Shown one piece after another: positions 54,216 to 63,205 of a DNA stretch of 64,000 nucleotides. The DNA comes from an uncultured Paracoccaceae bacterium (GTDB lineage Bacteria > Pseudomonadota > Alphaproteobacteria > Rhodobacterales > Rhodobacteraceae). The DNA is taken from contig CANLYJ010000002.1 of NCBI GenBank assembly GCA_947495295.1, positions 682,001 to 746,000 of the forward strand, given 5' to 3'. Made by a program: the position numbers and the translations under genes. Every line of letters begins with the position of its first letter. The first letter of the stretch is position 1. The notes below the pieces were generated by a model that worked only from the letters and a program-made list of their open reading frames with translations, had not been told where the DNA came from and ran no database searches.

Positions 54216-55094
54216 TTATCCCTTAACGGCCCCTGCGGTCAGGCCGGATACAATCTGGCGCTGGAAGAACAGGATCATCACGAAAAGCGGTGCGGTCACG
54301 GATACAACCGCTGCCACTGCAAACATGACGTTGCCCTTGGTCTGGGTGGTGCCAAGGAAGCTAAAGATCTTGGGGATCATTGTGTGGTTTTCCTTGGACA
54401 AGAGCATCGTGGTTGTGGCGAAATCATTGAAGGCCAGCAGGAAGGAAAACAGGCCTGTGGTGATCACGCCGGGCCACATGACCGGGATGATCACATGGCG
54501 AAAGGCCTGAAAACGGGTGCAGCCATCAACCATGGCACTTTCGTCCAGATCCTTGGGGATGTTCTTGAAAAAGGAATGCAGCATCCACAGCGTGAAGGGC
54601 TGGTTGATCGCGACCAGCACGATGATGGTGGTCGAGAGATGCCCCCAGAGGTTCCATTCGAAAAACGGTAGCAGATAGCCAGAGACCAGCGTGATCGGGG
54701 GCATGGCCCGAAAGATCAGGGCGAAGAGCAAGAGCCAAAACGCGTAGCGATAGGTGGAGCGGGACAGGGCGTAACCCGCCAGTGTCCCGCAGGTGAGTGA
54801 GATGGTCACGACGAAAAAGCAAACGATCACGGTGTTGAGTGCAGCGCGCCAGAATTCTTCCTGAATCCAGGCACCATAATAACCGTCCCCGGTAAACGCG
54901 CCGCCTGTTTCAACACGGGTCAATGTGCCAAACAGCGAATTAGCCCAATCCGCCTTGGAAAAGAAATCACCTTCGACCTTGAACGACCCCCACAGCGTCC
55001 AGAGGAACGGGAAGGCGGCCATGATCAGCCAAAGCACCAGAAAACTGGTGGCGAGGAAACGGACGTTCAGCGGGCGGCGTGTGGCGACTGACAT
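54216..55094 (-). CDS. Sugar-type ABC transporter permease (MalG-like)
   Basis: A 292-residue inner-membrane permease with six helices. The EAA motif DLDESAMVDGCTRFQAFRHVIIPVMWPG (about 187-214) contacts the ATPase. The first helix is about 13-30. Start 55094 has AAGGGATCACCC upstream; the track start at 55169 is an extension. It is the CUT1-type partner of the upstream permease. The operon is binding protein, permease 1, permease 2, SnoaL on the minus strand, opposite the ATPase operon. Confidence 0.9.
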   Translation of the reverse strand: MSVATRRPLNVRFLATSFLVLWLIMAAFPFLWTLWGSFKVEGDFFSKADWANSLFGTLTRVETGGAFTGDGYYGAWIQEEFWRAALNTVIVCFFVVTISLTCGTLAGYALSRSTYRYAFWLLLFALIFRAMPPITLVSGYLLPFFEWNLWGHLSTTIIVLVAINQPFTLWMLHSFFKNIPKDLDESAMVDGCTRFQAFRHVIIPVMWPGVITTGLFSFLLAFNDFATTTMLLSKENHTMIPKIFSFLGTTQTKGNVMFAVAAVVSVTAPLFVMILFFQRQIVSGLTAGAVKG

Positions 55095-55104
55095 GGGTGA
55101 TCCC

Positions 55105-56130
55105 TTACTTTTGCGTGCCGAAATCGCGCCAGGTGCGCACAAGGACGGGTGAAAGAAGCATGGCGACAAAGATGATCGTCAGAACCGATGTGGCCGCAGC
55201 GGATGATAGCAACCGCGTCTCGCCCCCCAGATCATTGAAGATCGCATAGGACAGGGACGTGGCATGGGCTGCCGCACTGAAACTGATGATCGGTTCAAAG
55301 ACACGGAAGTTATCCATCAACTGGATCAAGGCGATAAAGGTGGTCAGGGGTGCCAGATGCGGCACCACGACATAGCGGATGCGTTCCCAGCGGCTGGCGC
55401 CATCGATCATTGCGGCTTCCAGCGTGTCCTGGTTCACGGTTTGCAGCCCGGCATAGTAAACGATGAAGGCGAACGGGGCCGAATGCCAGACCCCATAGAA
55501 CATCAACATCGCCCACATCAGCGGGGTTGATGCCTTGACTGACAGGGACGGATCGCTGGCCAACCATTGCAGCCCTGTGCCCAGAATGCCCCGCGCGTCC
55601 ACCATCCAGAAGATGATCAGCGACCCCACCAAAGGCGTCACAATCATCGGCAGAAGCGAGAAAAAGATTGTCGGCCCGCGCATCGCCCGCGCAACCGAAT
55701 TGACCGCAATAGCGATAAAGAAGCCAAGGATGATGGTCAGTGGGGTGACAATGGCGGTGTAGGTGATGGTGAACCCCAGAGCCTTGTAAAACGGCAGGTT
55801 CATCAGGGTGCGCCCGAAATCGGGCAAGCCATCAGAATTGATCCAGGCCTGCCCCACCTCGCTGATGGCAAGGTGATTGCGGTCTTTATAGATATCAAGG
55901 CCCGCCCATTTGCCAAGCGGTTCCGCCTCTTCCAATGCGGCGGTGGCTTCCTGGTCGACGGTCGTGGCCTTTGTGCAGCCAAAGGGGCCGCAGTTTTCAA
56001 CCTCGACAATCACCTGTTCATGTTTGGAATAAAGCGACTGGGTCACCACGGACACCAAGGGCAAGGCGATGAATAGGATCATCAGCAGCACGGATGGAAA
56101 AACAAACCAAAAGAATGTCTTATGCTTCAT
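55105..56130 (-). CDS. Sugar-type ABC transporter permease (MalF-like)
   Basis: A 341-residue CUT1 permease. The first helix is about 8-28, followed by a periplasmic insertion (about 35-110, with paired cysteines in CGPFGCTKAT), then five more helices. The EAA loop is TLEAAMIDGASRWERIRYVVVPHLAP. It is 72 nt downstream of the binding protein gene and 10 nt upstream of the second permease. The insertion with its Cys pair is larger than in most CUT1 permeases. Confidence 0.9.
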   Translation of the reverse strand: MKHKTFFWFVFPSVLLMILFIALPLVSVVTQSLYSKHEQVIVEVENCGPFGCTKATTVDQEATAALEEAEPLGKWAGLDIYKDRNHLAISEVGQAWINSDGLPDFGRTLMNLPFYKALGFTITYTAIVTPLTIILGFFIAIAVNSVARAMRGPTIFFSLLPMIVTPLVGSLIIFWMVDARGILGTGLQWLASDPSLSVKASTPLMWAMLMFYGVWHSAPFAFIVYYAGLQTVNQDTLEAAMIDGASRWERIRYVVVPHLAPLTTFIALIQLMDNFRVFEPIISFSAAAHATSLSYAIFNDLGGETRLLSSAAATSVLTIIFVAMLLSPVLVRTWRDFGTQK

Positions 56131-56202
56131 GACATGCGCCCCAGCTGTCGCGGAATTGGGAAAAAGTCCGAGGGGCGGGCGGCCCCTCGGAGAATGGCAA
56201 CC

Positions 56203-57444
56203 TTACTGCAGGAAGCCGTTTTCTTTGGCCGCTGCTGTATAGGCGGCTTCGATATCGGCCAGCGTCTGTTCGGCGCTTTCGCTGCCTTGCAGGAAGTCGG
56301 CGATGTTGTCACCCAATGCGGTGTGCAGCAGGCCCTGATATGGCACCATCGGATAAGGGGTGGAGCCTGCAGCAACCGCAGCCAGAACGCCTTCATTCAC
56401 CGGGGCAGGCTGGAAGCCTTCCATCAGCCAGACCGCCTGCGACATGGTTTCGTCATTCAGGATGTCAGGGGATACGCCAGCTTTCATCGCGGTAAAGGTT
56501 GCTGCGGCGTCTTCGTCGCTGACATTCTTGGCCACGGTCCAGCCATCCCACCACAATGTGGTGGCCGGTGTGCCGCTGTCACCCACCGTCAGCGGGCCGC
56601 CGACCTTGGTGTTTTCATAGACCTGCGGTTCTGATCCTTCGTCATCCATCAAAACGCCGCTCCGGCTGCCCCACATGTTCATCAGGGCCACATTGCCTGC
56701 TTCCCATTCCGCAGATGTCGCGTTGCTGTCATGGGTCAGGTAGTCGGGGTTCATGTATTCCGACAGCGCCTTCATCATTTCCAGCGCTTCGACGCCCTGG
56801 GCGTTGTTAATGCTGACCTCGGCTGTGCCGGGGTTAAAGAACTGCCCGCCGGTGCCGATATACATATTGGTGAATTCCTGGGCCAGGTTCCAGCCGGCGG
56901 CATAGGCGCCACCAACGGGGTTTTCCATAATACCTTCGGCGCGGATTTTCTCGGCTGCGGCAAGAACTTCCTCATAAGATGTCGGCACCTCGGCACCGAT
57001 CTGTTCCAGCACGTCAGCCCGGTACACAAGGTGCTGCGCGTTGGCCATGAAAGCAACCGCCATGATCTTGCCATCCACGGTGATCAATTGCTGCTTTGGG
57101 ATGTCCTGACCATGGGCCGCGACCAGATCATCCAGCGGCTGAATGACATCTTCGTTGATCAGCGCCACGATGGATGAATTGGCCACAATCGCGGTAGTGT
57201 ATTCTGCCGGATTGCCGGTCATGCCGGCCACGTTGATCTTCTGGTGATCGGCGGTCAGGTTCGCCTCTGCATCGTCACCGGCACAGGCTACAGCTGCGGC
57301 AGCGACGGTCTGAATCGCGGGGAATTCATTGCCCACGATGTTCAAGCGGCCATCTGTGCAGCCCCCGTGACCATCTGCTAGTGCGGCCGTGGTGCCAAGC
57401 GCGGCAAAAGCCGTGCTTAGGGTCAATTTCTTCATAAGTGTCAT
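56203..57444 (-). CDS. Sugar-type ABC transporter periplasmic binding protein
   Basis: A 413-residue family 1 solute-binding protein. The signal peptide is MTLMKKLTLSTAFAALGTTAALA (cut about residue 23). Conserved blocks are VPTSYEEVLAAAEKIRAEGIM and GNVALMNMWGSRSGVLMDD, with many aromatic residues typical of sugar or polyol pockets. Paired cysteines (HGGCTDG, AVACAGD) lie near the mature N-terminus. ATG 57444 is set by GGGAGAGACC; the track start at 57699 runs through the regulatory region. First gene of the minus-strand operon. Ligand unknown. Confidence 0.9.
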   Translation of the reverse strand: MTLMKKLTLSTAFAALGTTAALADGHGGCTDGRLNIVGNEFPAIQTVAAAAVACAGDDAEANLTADHQKINVAGMTGNPAEYTTAIVANSSIVALINEDVIQPLDDLVAAHGQDIPKQQLITVDGKIMAVAFMANAQHLVYRADVLEQIGAEVPTSYEEVLAAAEKIRAEGIMENPVGGAYAAGWNLAQEFTNMYIGTGGQFFNPGTAEVSINNAQGVEALEMMKALSEYMNPDYLTHDSNATSAEWEAGNVALMNMWGSRSGVLMDDEGSEPQVYENTKVGGPLTVGDSGTPATTLWWDGWTVAKNVSDEDAAATFTAMKAGVSPDILNDETMSQAVWLMEGFQPAPVNEGVLAAVAAGSTPYPMVPYQGLLHTALGDNIADFLQGSESAEQTLADIEAAYTAAAKENGFLQ

Positions 57445-57546
57445 ATGCTTGGTCTCTCCCAGTTGTATTTCCCACCCCCGGTTCGGGGGCCGTATTGTGA
57501 CGTTTCCCGCCACATGAATTTCAGCCGCGACCGAATCGCGACAGTT

Positions 57547-57562
57547 TTGCATACGTTTGCAA
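57547..57562. promoter_or_regulatory. LacI-type operator candidate O1
   Basis: TTGCATACGTTTGCAA has the central-CG near-palindrome of LacI-family operators (TTGCA..CG..TGCAA). It is the exact reverse complement of the site at 57671-57686. It is about 103 nt upstream of the binding-protein start. Confidence 0.8.
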
Positions 57563-57670
57563 TTTAATCCGCAAACCGCCACCCCGCGCAAGAAACTTTT
57601 CGAAAAATCCGCATTTGGTAAAGACAGAAAATTAGGGGTTGCTTGATTTGTGGAATCAGGCGAATGTTTT

Positions 57671-57687
57671 TTGCAAACGTATGCAAA
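57671..57687. promoter_or_regulatory. LacI-type operator candidate O2
   Basis: TTGCAAACGTATGCAAA mirrors O1 exactly over 17 bp in inverted orientation, with centres 124 bp apart. It ends at the AAAGGGG ribosome-binding site of the ATPase, so a bound repressor could block elongation or initiation there. Confidence 0.8.
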
Positions 57688-57697
57688 GGGGACGCGC

Positions 57698-58744
57698 ATG
57701 GCCGAAATTCAACTGCGCAACGTGACAAAACGGTGGGGATCCTTCGTCGGCGTCAAGGAATTTGACCTGACGATTGCCGATCAGGAGTTTCTTGTGCTGC
57801 TTGGCCCCTCGGGCTGTGGCAAGACCACAACCATGCGGATGATCGCAGGGCTGGAGGATGCATCCGGCGGCGATATCCTTGTCGACGGCAAGCGCATCAA
57901 CGATCTGGACCCCAAGGATCGCGATGTGGCAATGGTGTTCCAGTCTTACGCGCTTTACCCAAACATGAATGTCTACGACAATATCCGCTTTCCGCTGAAG
58001 GTCCGGGGCATTCCGCAATCGGAACATGACGACCGGGTCAAACGCGCCTCTGCCATGGTGGAACTGGATGAATTCCTGCATCGCAAACCCGCCGAACTGT
58101 CAGGTGGTCAGCGTCAGCGCGTGGCCCTTGCCCGCGCGGTTGTGCGTGAACCCAATGTGTTCCTGATGGATGAACCGCTGTCCAATCTGGATGCAAAGCT
58201 GCGGGTGTCGACCCGTGCGCAGATCAAGAATCTGAGCCATGAACTCAAAACCACAACCATCTACGTCACCCATGACCAGATCGAGGCGATGACCCTCGCC
58301 GACCGGGTCGTCGTGATGAACAAGGGGGTGGTCCAGCAGGTCGGCACCCCGACCGATATCTATGACAGCCCGGCGAATACATTTGTGGCCGGTTTCATCG
58401 GCTCCCCCGCCATGAACCTGATGGAAGGGGTGCTGGAAAATGGCACCTTCACAGCGCAAAATGTCACGATCCCGGGCCTGCCCACCAGCCATAACGGCCC
58501 GGTGACACTGGGCTTCCGGGCCGAGGATGCCAGTGTCGCCGAAAGCCAGGCAGAGGCGAATTCCAAGGTCTATTCGCTGGAACTGCTGGGCGAGGCGACG
58601 ATGGTCACGATGCGGGCCGGTGGCACGATCCTGTCGGTCAAATCGGGCAAGGATTACCGGGTCGAAATCGATGATCCGGTCAGCGCCAACATCCCGGCCG
58701 ACATTTGCCATCTGTTTGATGCTGAAACAGGTGAGCGTATCTAA
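57698..58744 (+). CDS. Sugar-type ABC transporter ATPase (MsmK/UgpC-like)
   Basis: A 348-residue ATPase. Walker A LGPSGCGKTTTMRM is at about 35-48, the Q-loop VFQSYALYPNMNVYDNI follows, then signature LSGGQRQRVALARA and FLMDEPLSNLDAKLR, and H-loop YVTHDQIEAMTLADR. A C-terminal TOBE region (about 245-348) is typical of CUT1 ATPases. ATG 57698 has AAAGGGG six bases upstream; the track start at 57650 is in the operator. It drives the two permeases encoded on the other strand. Confidence 0.95.
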   Translation: MAEIQLRNVTKRWGSFVGVKEFDLTIADQEFLVLLGPSGCGKTTTMRMIAGLEDASGGDILVDGKRINDLDPKDRDVAMVFQSYALYPNMNVYDNIRFPLKVRGIPQSEHDDRVKRASAMVELDEFLHRKPAELSGGQRQRVALARAVVREPNVFLMDEPLSNLDAKLRVSTRAQIKNLSHELKTTTIYVTHDQIEAMTLADRVVVMNKGVVQQVGTPTDIYDSPANTFVAGFIGSPAMNLMEGVLENGTFTAQNVTIPGLPTSHNGPVTLGFRAEDASVAESQAEANSKVYSLELLGEATMVTMRAGGTILSVKSGKDYRVEIDDPVSANIPADICHLFDAETGERI

Positions 58745-58748
58745 GCTG

Positions 58749-60251
58749 ATGCCGCAGAACCGTGCATATGATTTCATCGTTGTCGGTGCGGGATCGGCTG
58801 GTTGCGCGGTTGCCGCCAGCCTGGCTGATGCGCAGGCCGGTTCCATTGCGGTGATCGAGGCCGGGCCATCGGATGCCCATCCTTTTGTGAAAATCCCCTT
58901 TGCGCTGATCTGGCTGATGGGGTCGCGGCGCGACTGGCAATTCACATCCGCCCCGCAAAAGGCATTGGGCGGGCGGCAGATCAAGATCCCCCGCGGCAAG
59001 ATGCTGGGCGGGTCCGGGTCGATCAATTCGATGGTCTGGTTTCGCGGGCGCGCGGATGATTTTGACGGCTGGCAGGTCCCCGGTTGGGCATGGTCCGATG
59101 TGGCCCCGGCCTTTGATGCGATAGAGGCGCTTTTGACCCCTGCGTCCTTTGACGCAGCCCACCCATTGGTGCGTCGCTTGGGGCCGCTTTTTGGGGCGAA
59201 TACCGACACAAACCCGACCCCCGAACGCGAAAGCGGCGGGGTGTTCCGGTTCAACATGCGCCGCAACCGGCGCTGGTCGCCAGCCGATGCCTTTCTGCGC
59301 CCGGCGCAGGCCAAGGGCGTTACCGTTATCACGGGCAAAGAGGTCGCGCGGCTTGGCTTTGATGGCAAAACCGCGCGTGACGTTGTTTTCAAGGACGGCA
59401 GCACGATCCACGCCCGCCGGGGAATTGTGCTTAGCGCCGGAGCGATCGGGTCGCCGACGATATTGTTGCAGTCCGGCGTTGGACCGGCGCAAGATCTAAC
59501 CGCGCAGAATATCCCGGTGATCATGGATGCCCCCGGCGTGGGCGCCAACCTGCATGATCACCCCGGCGCGGGACTGCACTTTACAGGCAAAGGCACAGGC
59601 TATGGCGTATCGCTGGGGCAGGCGGCGGGCTGGCTGGCCGCCCCGCTGCAATACCTGCTGCGGCGCAAGGGCAGGCTGGCCTCGCCCACCGTCGAAGGCG
59701 GCATGTTTTTCAATGCCACCGGGCAGGGCACGGTTCCTGATGTGCAGACCCATTTCATCCCGTTTTTCCTGAACTGGAAAGGCAGCCGTTACGCGCCCGG
59801 TGAAGGATATTTCGCCGATATCTGCGTCTGCCGCCCCAAATCGCGGGGGCAAATGCGGCTGACCGATGACGGGATCAGCATTGATTTCAACCTGCTGTCT
59901 GACCCGGCCGATCTTGACCTGATGGTTGCGGGGCTGAAACGGCTGCGGGTCTTGCTGGCTGAGGCGGGATTGCCCGGTCACGAAGGCTATCCCGGCGCTG
60001 ATTGCCAAAGTGACGCGGCATTGCGCGCCTATATCAAGGCGCATTGCGGCACTGCCTATCACCCCGTTGGCACGCTGCGCATGGGAACGGGCGACGCGCC
60101 TGTGACGCCGCGCCTTGCCTTGCGCGGGTTGGAAAACCTTTGGGTCGCTGACGCCTCTGTCATGCCCAATATCACCTCTGCCAATACCAACGCCCCGTCG
60201 ATGATGATCGGTCATCGGGCGGGGCAGATCATCGCAAAGGATGCCGCATGA
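58749..60251 (+). CDS. GMC-family FAD oxidoreductase
   Basis: A 500-residue flavoenzyme of the choline dehydrogenase/alcohol oxidase family. The FAD loop DFIVVGAGSAGCAVAASL is at about 8-25. PRGKMLGGSGSINSMVWFRG is GMC signature 1, SAGAIGSPTILLQSGVGP signature 2. The C-terminal catalytic His is in HCGTAYHPVGTLRMG, the paired Asn in NTNAPSMMIGHRAG. No signal peptide, so it likely acts in the cytoplasm on an alcohol. ATG 58749 is four bases after the ATPase stop. It ends in an ATGA overlap with a SnoaL gene. Confidence 0.93.
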   Translation: MPQNRAYDFIVVGAGSAGCAVAASLADAQAGSIAVIEAGPSDAHPFVKIPFALIWLMGSRRDWQFTSAPQKALGGRQIKIPRGKMLGGSGSINSMVWFRGRADDFDGWQVPGWAWSDVAPAFDAIEALLTPASFDAAHPLVRRLGPLFGANTDTNPTPERESGGVFRFNMRRNRRWSPADAFLRPAQAKGVTVITGKEVARLGFDGKTARDVVFKDGSTIHARRGIVLSAGAIGSPTILLQSGVGPAQDLTAQNIPVIMDAPGVGANLHDHPGAGLHFTGKGTGYGVSLGQAAGWLAAPLQYLLRRKGRLASPTVEGGMFFNATGQGTVPDVQTHFIPFFLNWKGSRYAPGEGYFADICVCRPKSRGQMRLTDDGISIDFNLLSDPADLDLMVAGLKRLRVLLAEAGLPGHEGYPGADCQSDAALRAYIKAHCGTAYHPVGTLRMGTGDAPVTPRLALRGLENLWVADASVMPNITSANTNAPSMMIGHRAGQIIAKDAA

Positions 60252-60739
60252 GCCACGATCCGAAATCAGCCGCGTCACTGGCCGTCGTCAAGGCGATGGA
60301 GGCCGGGCTGGCCGCCAATGAAATGGACATGACCAAGTATTTCACCGAAGATTTCACATGGCGTGGCAATCAAGGCTGTGGCACAAAAAACGGGGTTGCG
60401 GCGTTCCAGCGCAACTGGCAATGGCCGCTGCGGGCGGCCTTTACCGACCGCGACTATATTACCGAAGAATTCCTAGCAGATGGCGAATGGGCCGCCTGTT
60501 TTGGCCATATCGAAGGCACGCATTCCGGCACGTTCATGGGCATCCCTGCCACGGGGAAACGGGTGAAAATCCCCTATATGGATTTCTGGCGGATCGAAGA
60601 TGGACGGATCGCCGATAACCCGGTTTCTGTCGATTTCGCCTCTGTCATGCAGCAACTGGGCGTCGATGTTTTTGGCGGCCACGGTTGGGAAAACTACGAT
60701 CGTGGTGATGCGACACCACCAACACCCCAGGAAATGTGA
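60248..60739 (+). CDS. SnoaL/NTF2-fold protein (single domain)
   Basis: A 163-residue protein with one NTF2-like domain. TKYFTEDFTWRGNQGCGTKNGVAAFQRNWQWPLRAAFTDRDYITEEFL and GTHSGTFMGIPATGKRVKIPYMDFWRIEDGRIADNPVSVDF match the SnoaL/polyketide-cyclase pattern (GxxATGxRVxxxxxDFWRIEDGRI). It overlaps the GMC gene by 4 nt and the next SnoaL gene by 1 nt (TGATG). Cytoplasmic. The chemistry is unknown. Confidence 0.88.
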   Translation: MSHDPKSAASLAVVKAMEAGLAANEMDMTKYFTEDFTWRGNQGCGTKNGVAAFQRNWQWPLRAAFTDRDYITEEFLADGEWAACFGHIEGTHSGTFMGIPATGKRVKIPYMDFWRIEDGRIADNPVSVDFASVMQQLGVDVFGGHGWENYDRGDATPPTPQEM

Positions 60740-61749
60740 TGTCACATCTGGCCAATAAACGACGTCTGAAAACCTATCTTGATACTTTTGCCCATCCGGG
60801 CGGGCATGATGACGCCGTACGCGATTTCTTTGCGCCCGGCGCAGTGATCCATCACAGCCATCCCATCAATGACCTGTCAGGGCCTGACGACTATATCACC
60901 CGGTTCCTGTCACCGCTCCAGACTGCGTTTCAGGGGCTTTACCGGCGCGACTACATCCTGACCGGCGGCGCGTTTGAAGAGGCCAACTGGGTCACTGCCA
61001 CCGGTTATTACGTCGGACATTTCGCCAATGACTGGCTGGGCATCAAGGCGACCGGCGCGTTGGCTTATCTACGCGTTGGCGAATTTCACCGGATGGAAAA
61101 CGGGCAGGCCGTTGAAAGCTGGATTTATCTGGACATCCCCGAATTGATGATCGCCGCCGGGCAATGGCCGATCGCCGACAGTCCGGGGCGCGATCGGGGC
61201 TATACCGGCCCGCATCGCGGTCCGGCGACCCAGGATGGGCTGCAACTGCATGAAAACGATCTGGCGCATGGCGAAAGCTCTGCCGCGCTCGTCACGGATA
61301 TGCTGGGGCAGCTGGCCACGCCCGATGAGGGCTGGCGCCCCTATTGGCACGACAACATGGTCTGGTACGGGCCGGCCGCCTTTGGCTCTTTTATTGGTCT
61401 TGAGAATTTCGCGGGTTTTCAGGTGCCGTTTGAACGGGCCTTTTCGCACTGGTCCGGCGGGTCCGCAGGCAATGGCGTCACCCGGCATCTGACCCGTCAG
61501 GGCGACGGCGACTATGTCTGGAGCGCGGGCTGGCCGTCGCTTATGGCCGTGCGCAAAGACGTGTTTCTGGGTCAGCCGCCCAGCACAGATACGCTGCTAA
61601 TGCGGGTGTGTGACTGGTGGCGGCGCGAAGGCGACCTGCTCGTCGAAAACTGGGTTTTCGTTGATATTCCCGATGTCCTTTTGCAAATGGGCGTCGATTT
61701 GTTTCCCGGGCTGCATGACGTTGCACCCGGTCCACGCATGGCAGCCTAG
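60739..61749 (+). CDS. Double SnoaL/NTF2-fold protein (paralogue B)
   Basis: A 336-residue protein of two SnoaL-like halves, similar in order to the 53227 gene. The N-half contains [32 protein letters not shown] and [42 protein letters not shown]. The C-half has [35 protein letters not shown] and [32 protein letters not shown] 60739 (TGATG overlap) is used rather than GTG 60736. It is probably a cytoplasmic enzyme in the catabolic pathway. Confidence 0.87.
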   Translation: MSHLANKRRLKTYLDTFAHPGGHDDAVRDFFAPGAVIHHSHPINDLSGPDDYITRFLSPLQTAFQGLYRRDYILTGGAFEEANWVTATGYYVGHFANDWLGIKATGALAYLRVGEFHRMENGQAVESWIYLDIPELMIAAGQWPIADSPGRDRGYTGPHRGPATQDGLQLHENDLAHGESSAALVTDMLGQLATPDEGWRPYWHDNMVWYGPAAFGSFIGLENFAGFQVPFERAFSHWSGGSAGNGVTRHLTRQGDGDYVWSAGWPSLMAVRKDVFLGQPPSTDTLLMRVCDWWRREGDLLVENWVFVDIPDVLLQMGVDLFPGLHDVAPGPRMAA

Positions 61750-61762
61750 GAGAGTTCCGGCA

Positions 61763-63073
61763 ATGGCAATCACTTACCTCAAATCCGGTAAACCCGAAGC
61801 CGAACGGGCCGAGGATGATGCAAAAGTCCGCAAGATCGTTGAGGATACGCTGGCCGATATCGGCGCCCGCGGTGATGCGGCGGTGCGCGACCTGTCGGAG
61901 AAGTTCGACAAGTATTCACCGCCCAGCTTTCGCCTGTCGCAATCGGAGATTGATGCCGCCATGGCCAAGGTCTCTGCCCGCGATATGGAGGACATCAAAT
62001 TCGCACAGGACCAGATCCGCAATTTCGCGCAGGCACAGCGCGCTTCGATGACGGATGTAGAGGTTGAAACCATCCCCGGTGTGATCCTGGGCCACAAGAA
62101 TATCCCGGTCCAATCGGTTGGCTGCTATGTGCCCGGCGGCAAGTTCCCCATGGTCGCCTCCGCGCATATGTCGGTCCTGACGGCATCGGTTGCCGGGGTG
62201 CCGCGCATCGTGGCCTCTGCCCCGCCGCAAAATGGCGAACCGCATCCGGCCATTGTGGCTGCGATGCATCTGGGTGGTGCGCATGAGATTTACGTGCTGG
62301 GTGGGATGCAGGCCGTGGGCGCCATGGCGCTGGGCACTGAAACCATTGACCCGGTGCATATGATTGTCGGCCCCGGCAATGCCTTTGTGGCCGAAGCCAA
62401 GCGGCAATTATTCGGGCGTGTGGGCATCGACCTGTTCGCAGGCCCGACAGAAACCATGGTGATTGCTGATGACACGGTTGATGCAGAACTTTGCGCCACA
62501 GATCTGCTCGGGCAGGCCGAACATGGCTATAACTCTCCTGCCGTGCTGCTGACCAATTCCGAAAAACTGGCCCGCGACACGCTGAATGAAATCGACCGCA
62601 TTCTCGACATCCTGCCCACGGCGGAAACCGCGCGCACCAGTTGGGAGGATTATGGCGAGGTGATCCTTTGCGACACTTACGATGAAATGCTGCGCGTGGC
62701 CGATGACATTGCCTCTGAACATGTGCAGGTGATGACGGATCGCGACGATTGGTTCCTTGAAAACATGACCTGCTACGGGGCGCTGTTTCTGGGTGCCCGC
62801 ACCAATGTAGCCAACGGTGACAAGGTCATCGGCACCAACCACACGCTGCCGACTAAAAAGGCGGGTCGCTATACCGGCGGGCTTTGGGTTGGCAAGTTCC
62901 TGAAAACCCATAGCTACCAAAAGATCCTGACGGATGAGGCGGCGACGCTGGTCGGTGAATACGGATCACGGCTTTGCATGCTGGAAGGGTTCGTAGGCCA
63001 TGCCGAACAATGCAATATCCGCGTGCGCCGCTATGGTGGTAAAAACGTGGCATATGGAACGGCGGCGGAATAG
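61763..63073 (+). CDS. Histidinol-dehydrogenase-like enzyme
   Basis: A 436-residue HisD-fold protein. [39 protein letters not shown] is the NAD/active-site block, [12 protein letters not shown] the zinc region, and [33 protein letters not shown] the C-terminal HisD motif. Its catabolic context, not a his operon, suggests a secondary alcohol dehydrogenase similar to the sulfopropanediol 3-dehydrogenase HpsN. AGGAGAG eight bases before ATG 61763 fixes the start; the track start at 61610 lies inside the SnoaL gene. Substrate unknown. Confidence 0.9.
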   Translation: MAITYLKSGKPEAERAEDDAKVRKIVEDTLADIGARGDAAVRDLSEKFDKYSPPSFRLSQSEIDAAMAKVSARDMEDIKFAQDQIRNFAQAQRASMTDVEVETIPGVILGHKNIPVQSVGCYVPGGKFPMVASAHMSVLTASVAGVPRIVASAPPQNGEPHPAIVAAMHLGGAHEIYVLGGMQAVGAMALGTETIDPVHMIVGPGNAFVAEAKRQLFGRVGIDLFAGPTETMVIADDTVDAELCATDLLGQAEHGYNSPAVLLTNSEKLARDTLNEIDRILDILPTAETARTSWEDYGEVILCDTYDEMLRVADDIASEHVQVMTDRDDWFLENMTCYGALFLGARTNVANGDKVIGTNHTLPTKKAGRYTGGLWVGKFLKTHSYQKILTDEAATLVGEYGSRLCMLEGFVGHAEQCNIRVRRYGGKNVAYGTAAE

Positions 63074-63124
63074 AACAAAGACCATGTTATCATTTTGCCA
63101 AATGTGCTCCGCCCGTTCGTGGCT

Positions 63125-63147
63125 GAAACGATCCCCCGGATCGTTTC
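63125..63147 (+). repeat. Stem-loop between the HisD-like and SDR genes
   Basis: GAAACGATCC, a CCC loop and GGATCGTTTC form a perfect 10-bp stem with no T-run after it. It lies in the 132-nt gap and could be an mRNA processing or attenuation element. Confidence 0.6.
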
Positions 63148-63205
63148 TCAAACGCCACTCACCCCACCGCCGGAGGCGTCTGACATCGCGGCTTGGAACA
63201 GCCCT

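Noticed and set aside
58100-59548. 482-codon antisense ORF across the ABC ATPase and GMC genes
   Set aside because: It spans two well-supported plus-strand genes, and no motif or ribosome-binding site supports it.
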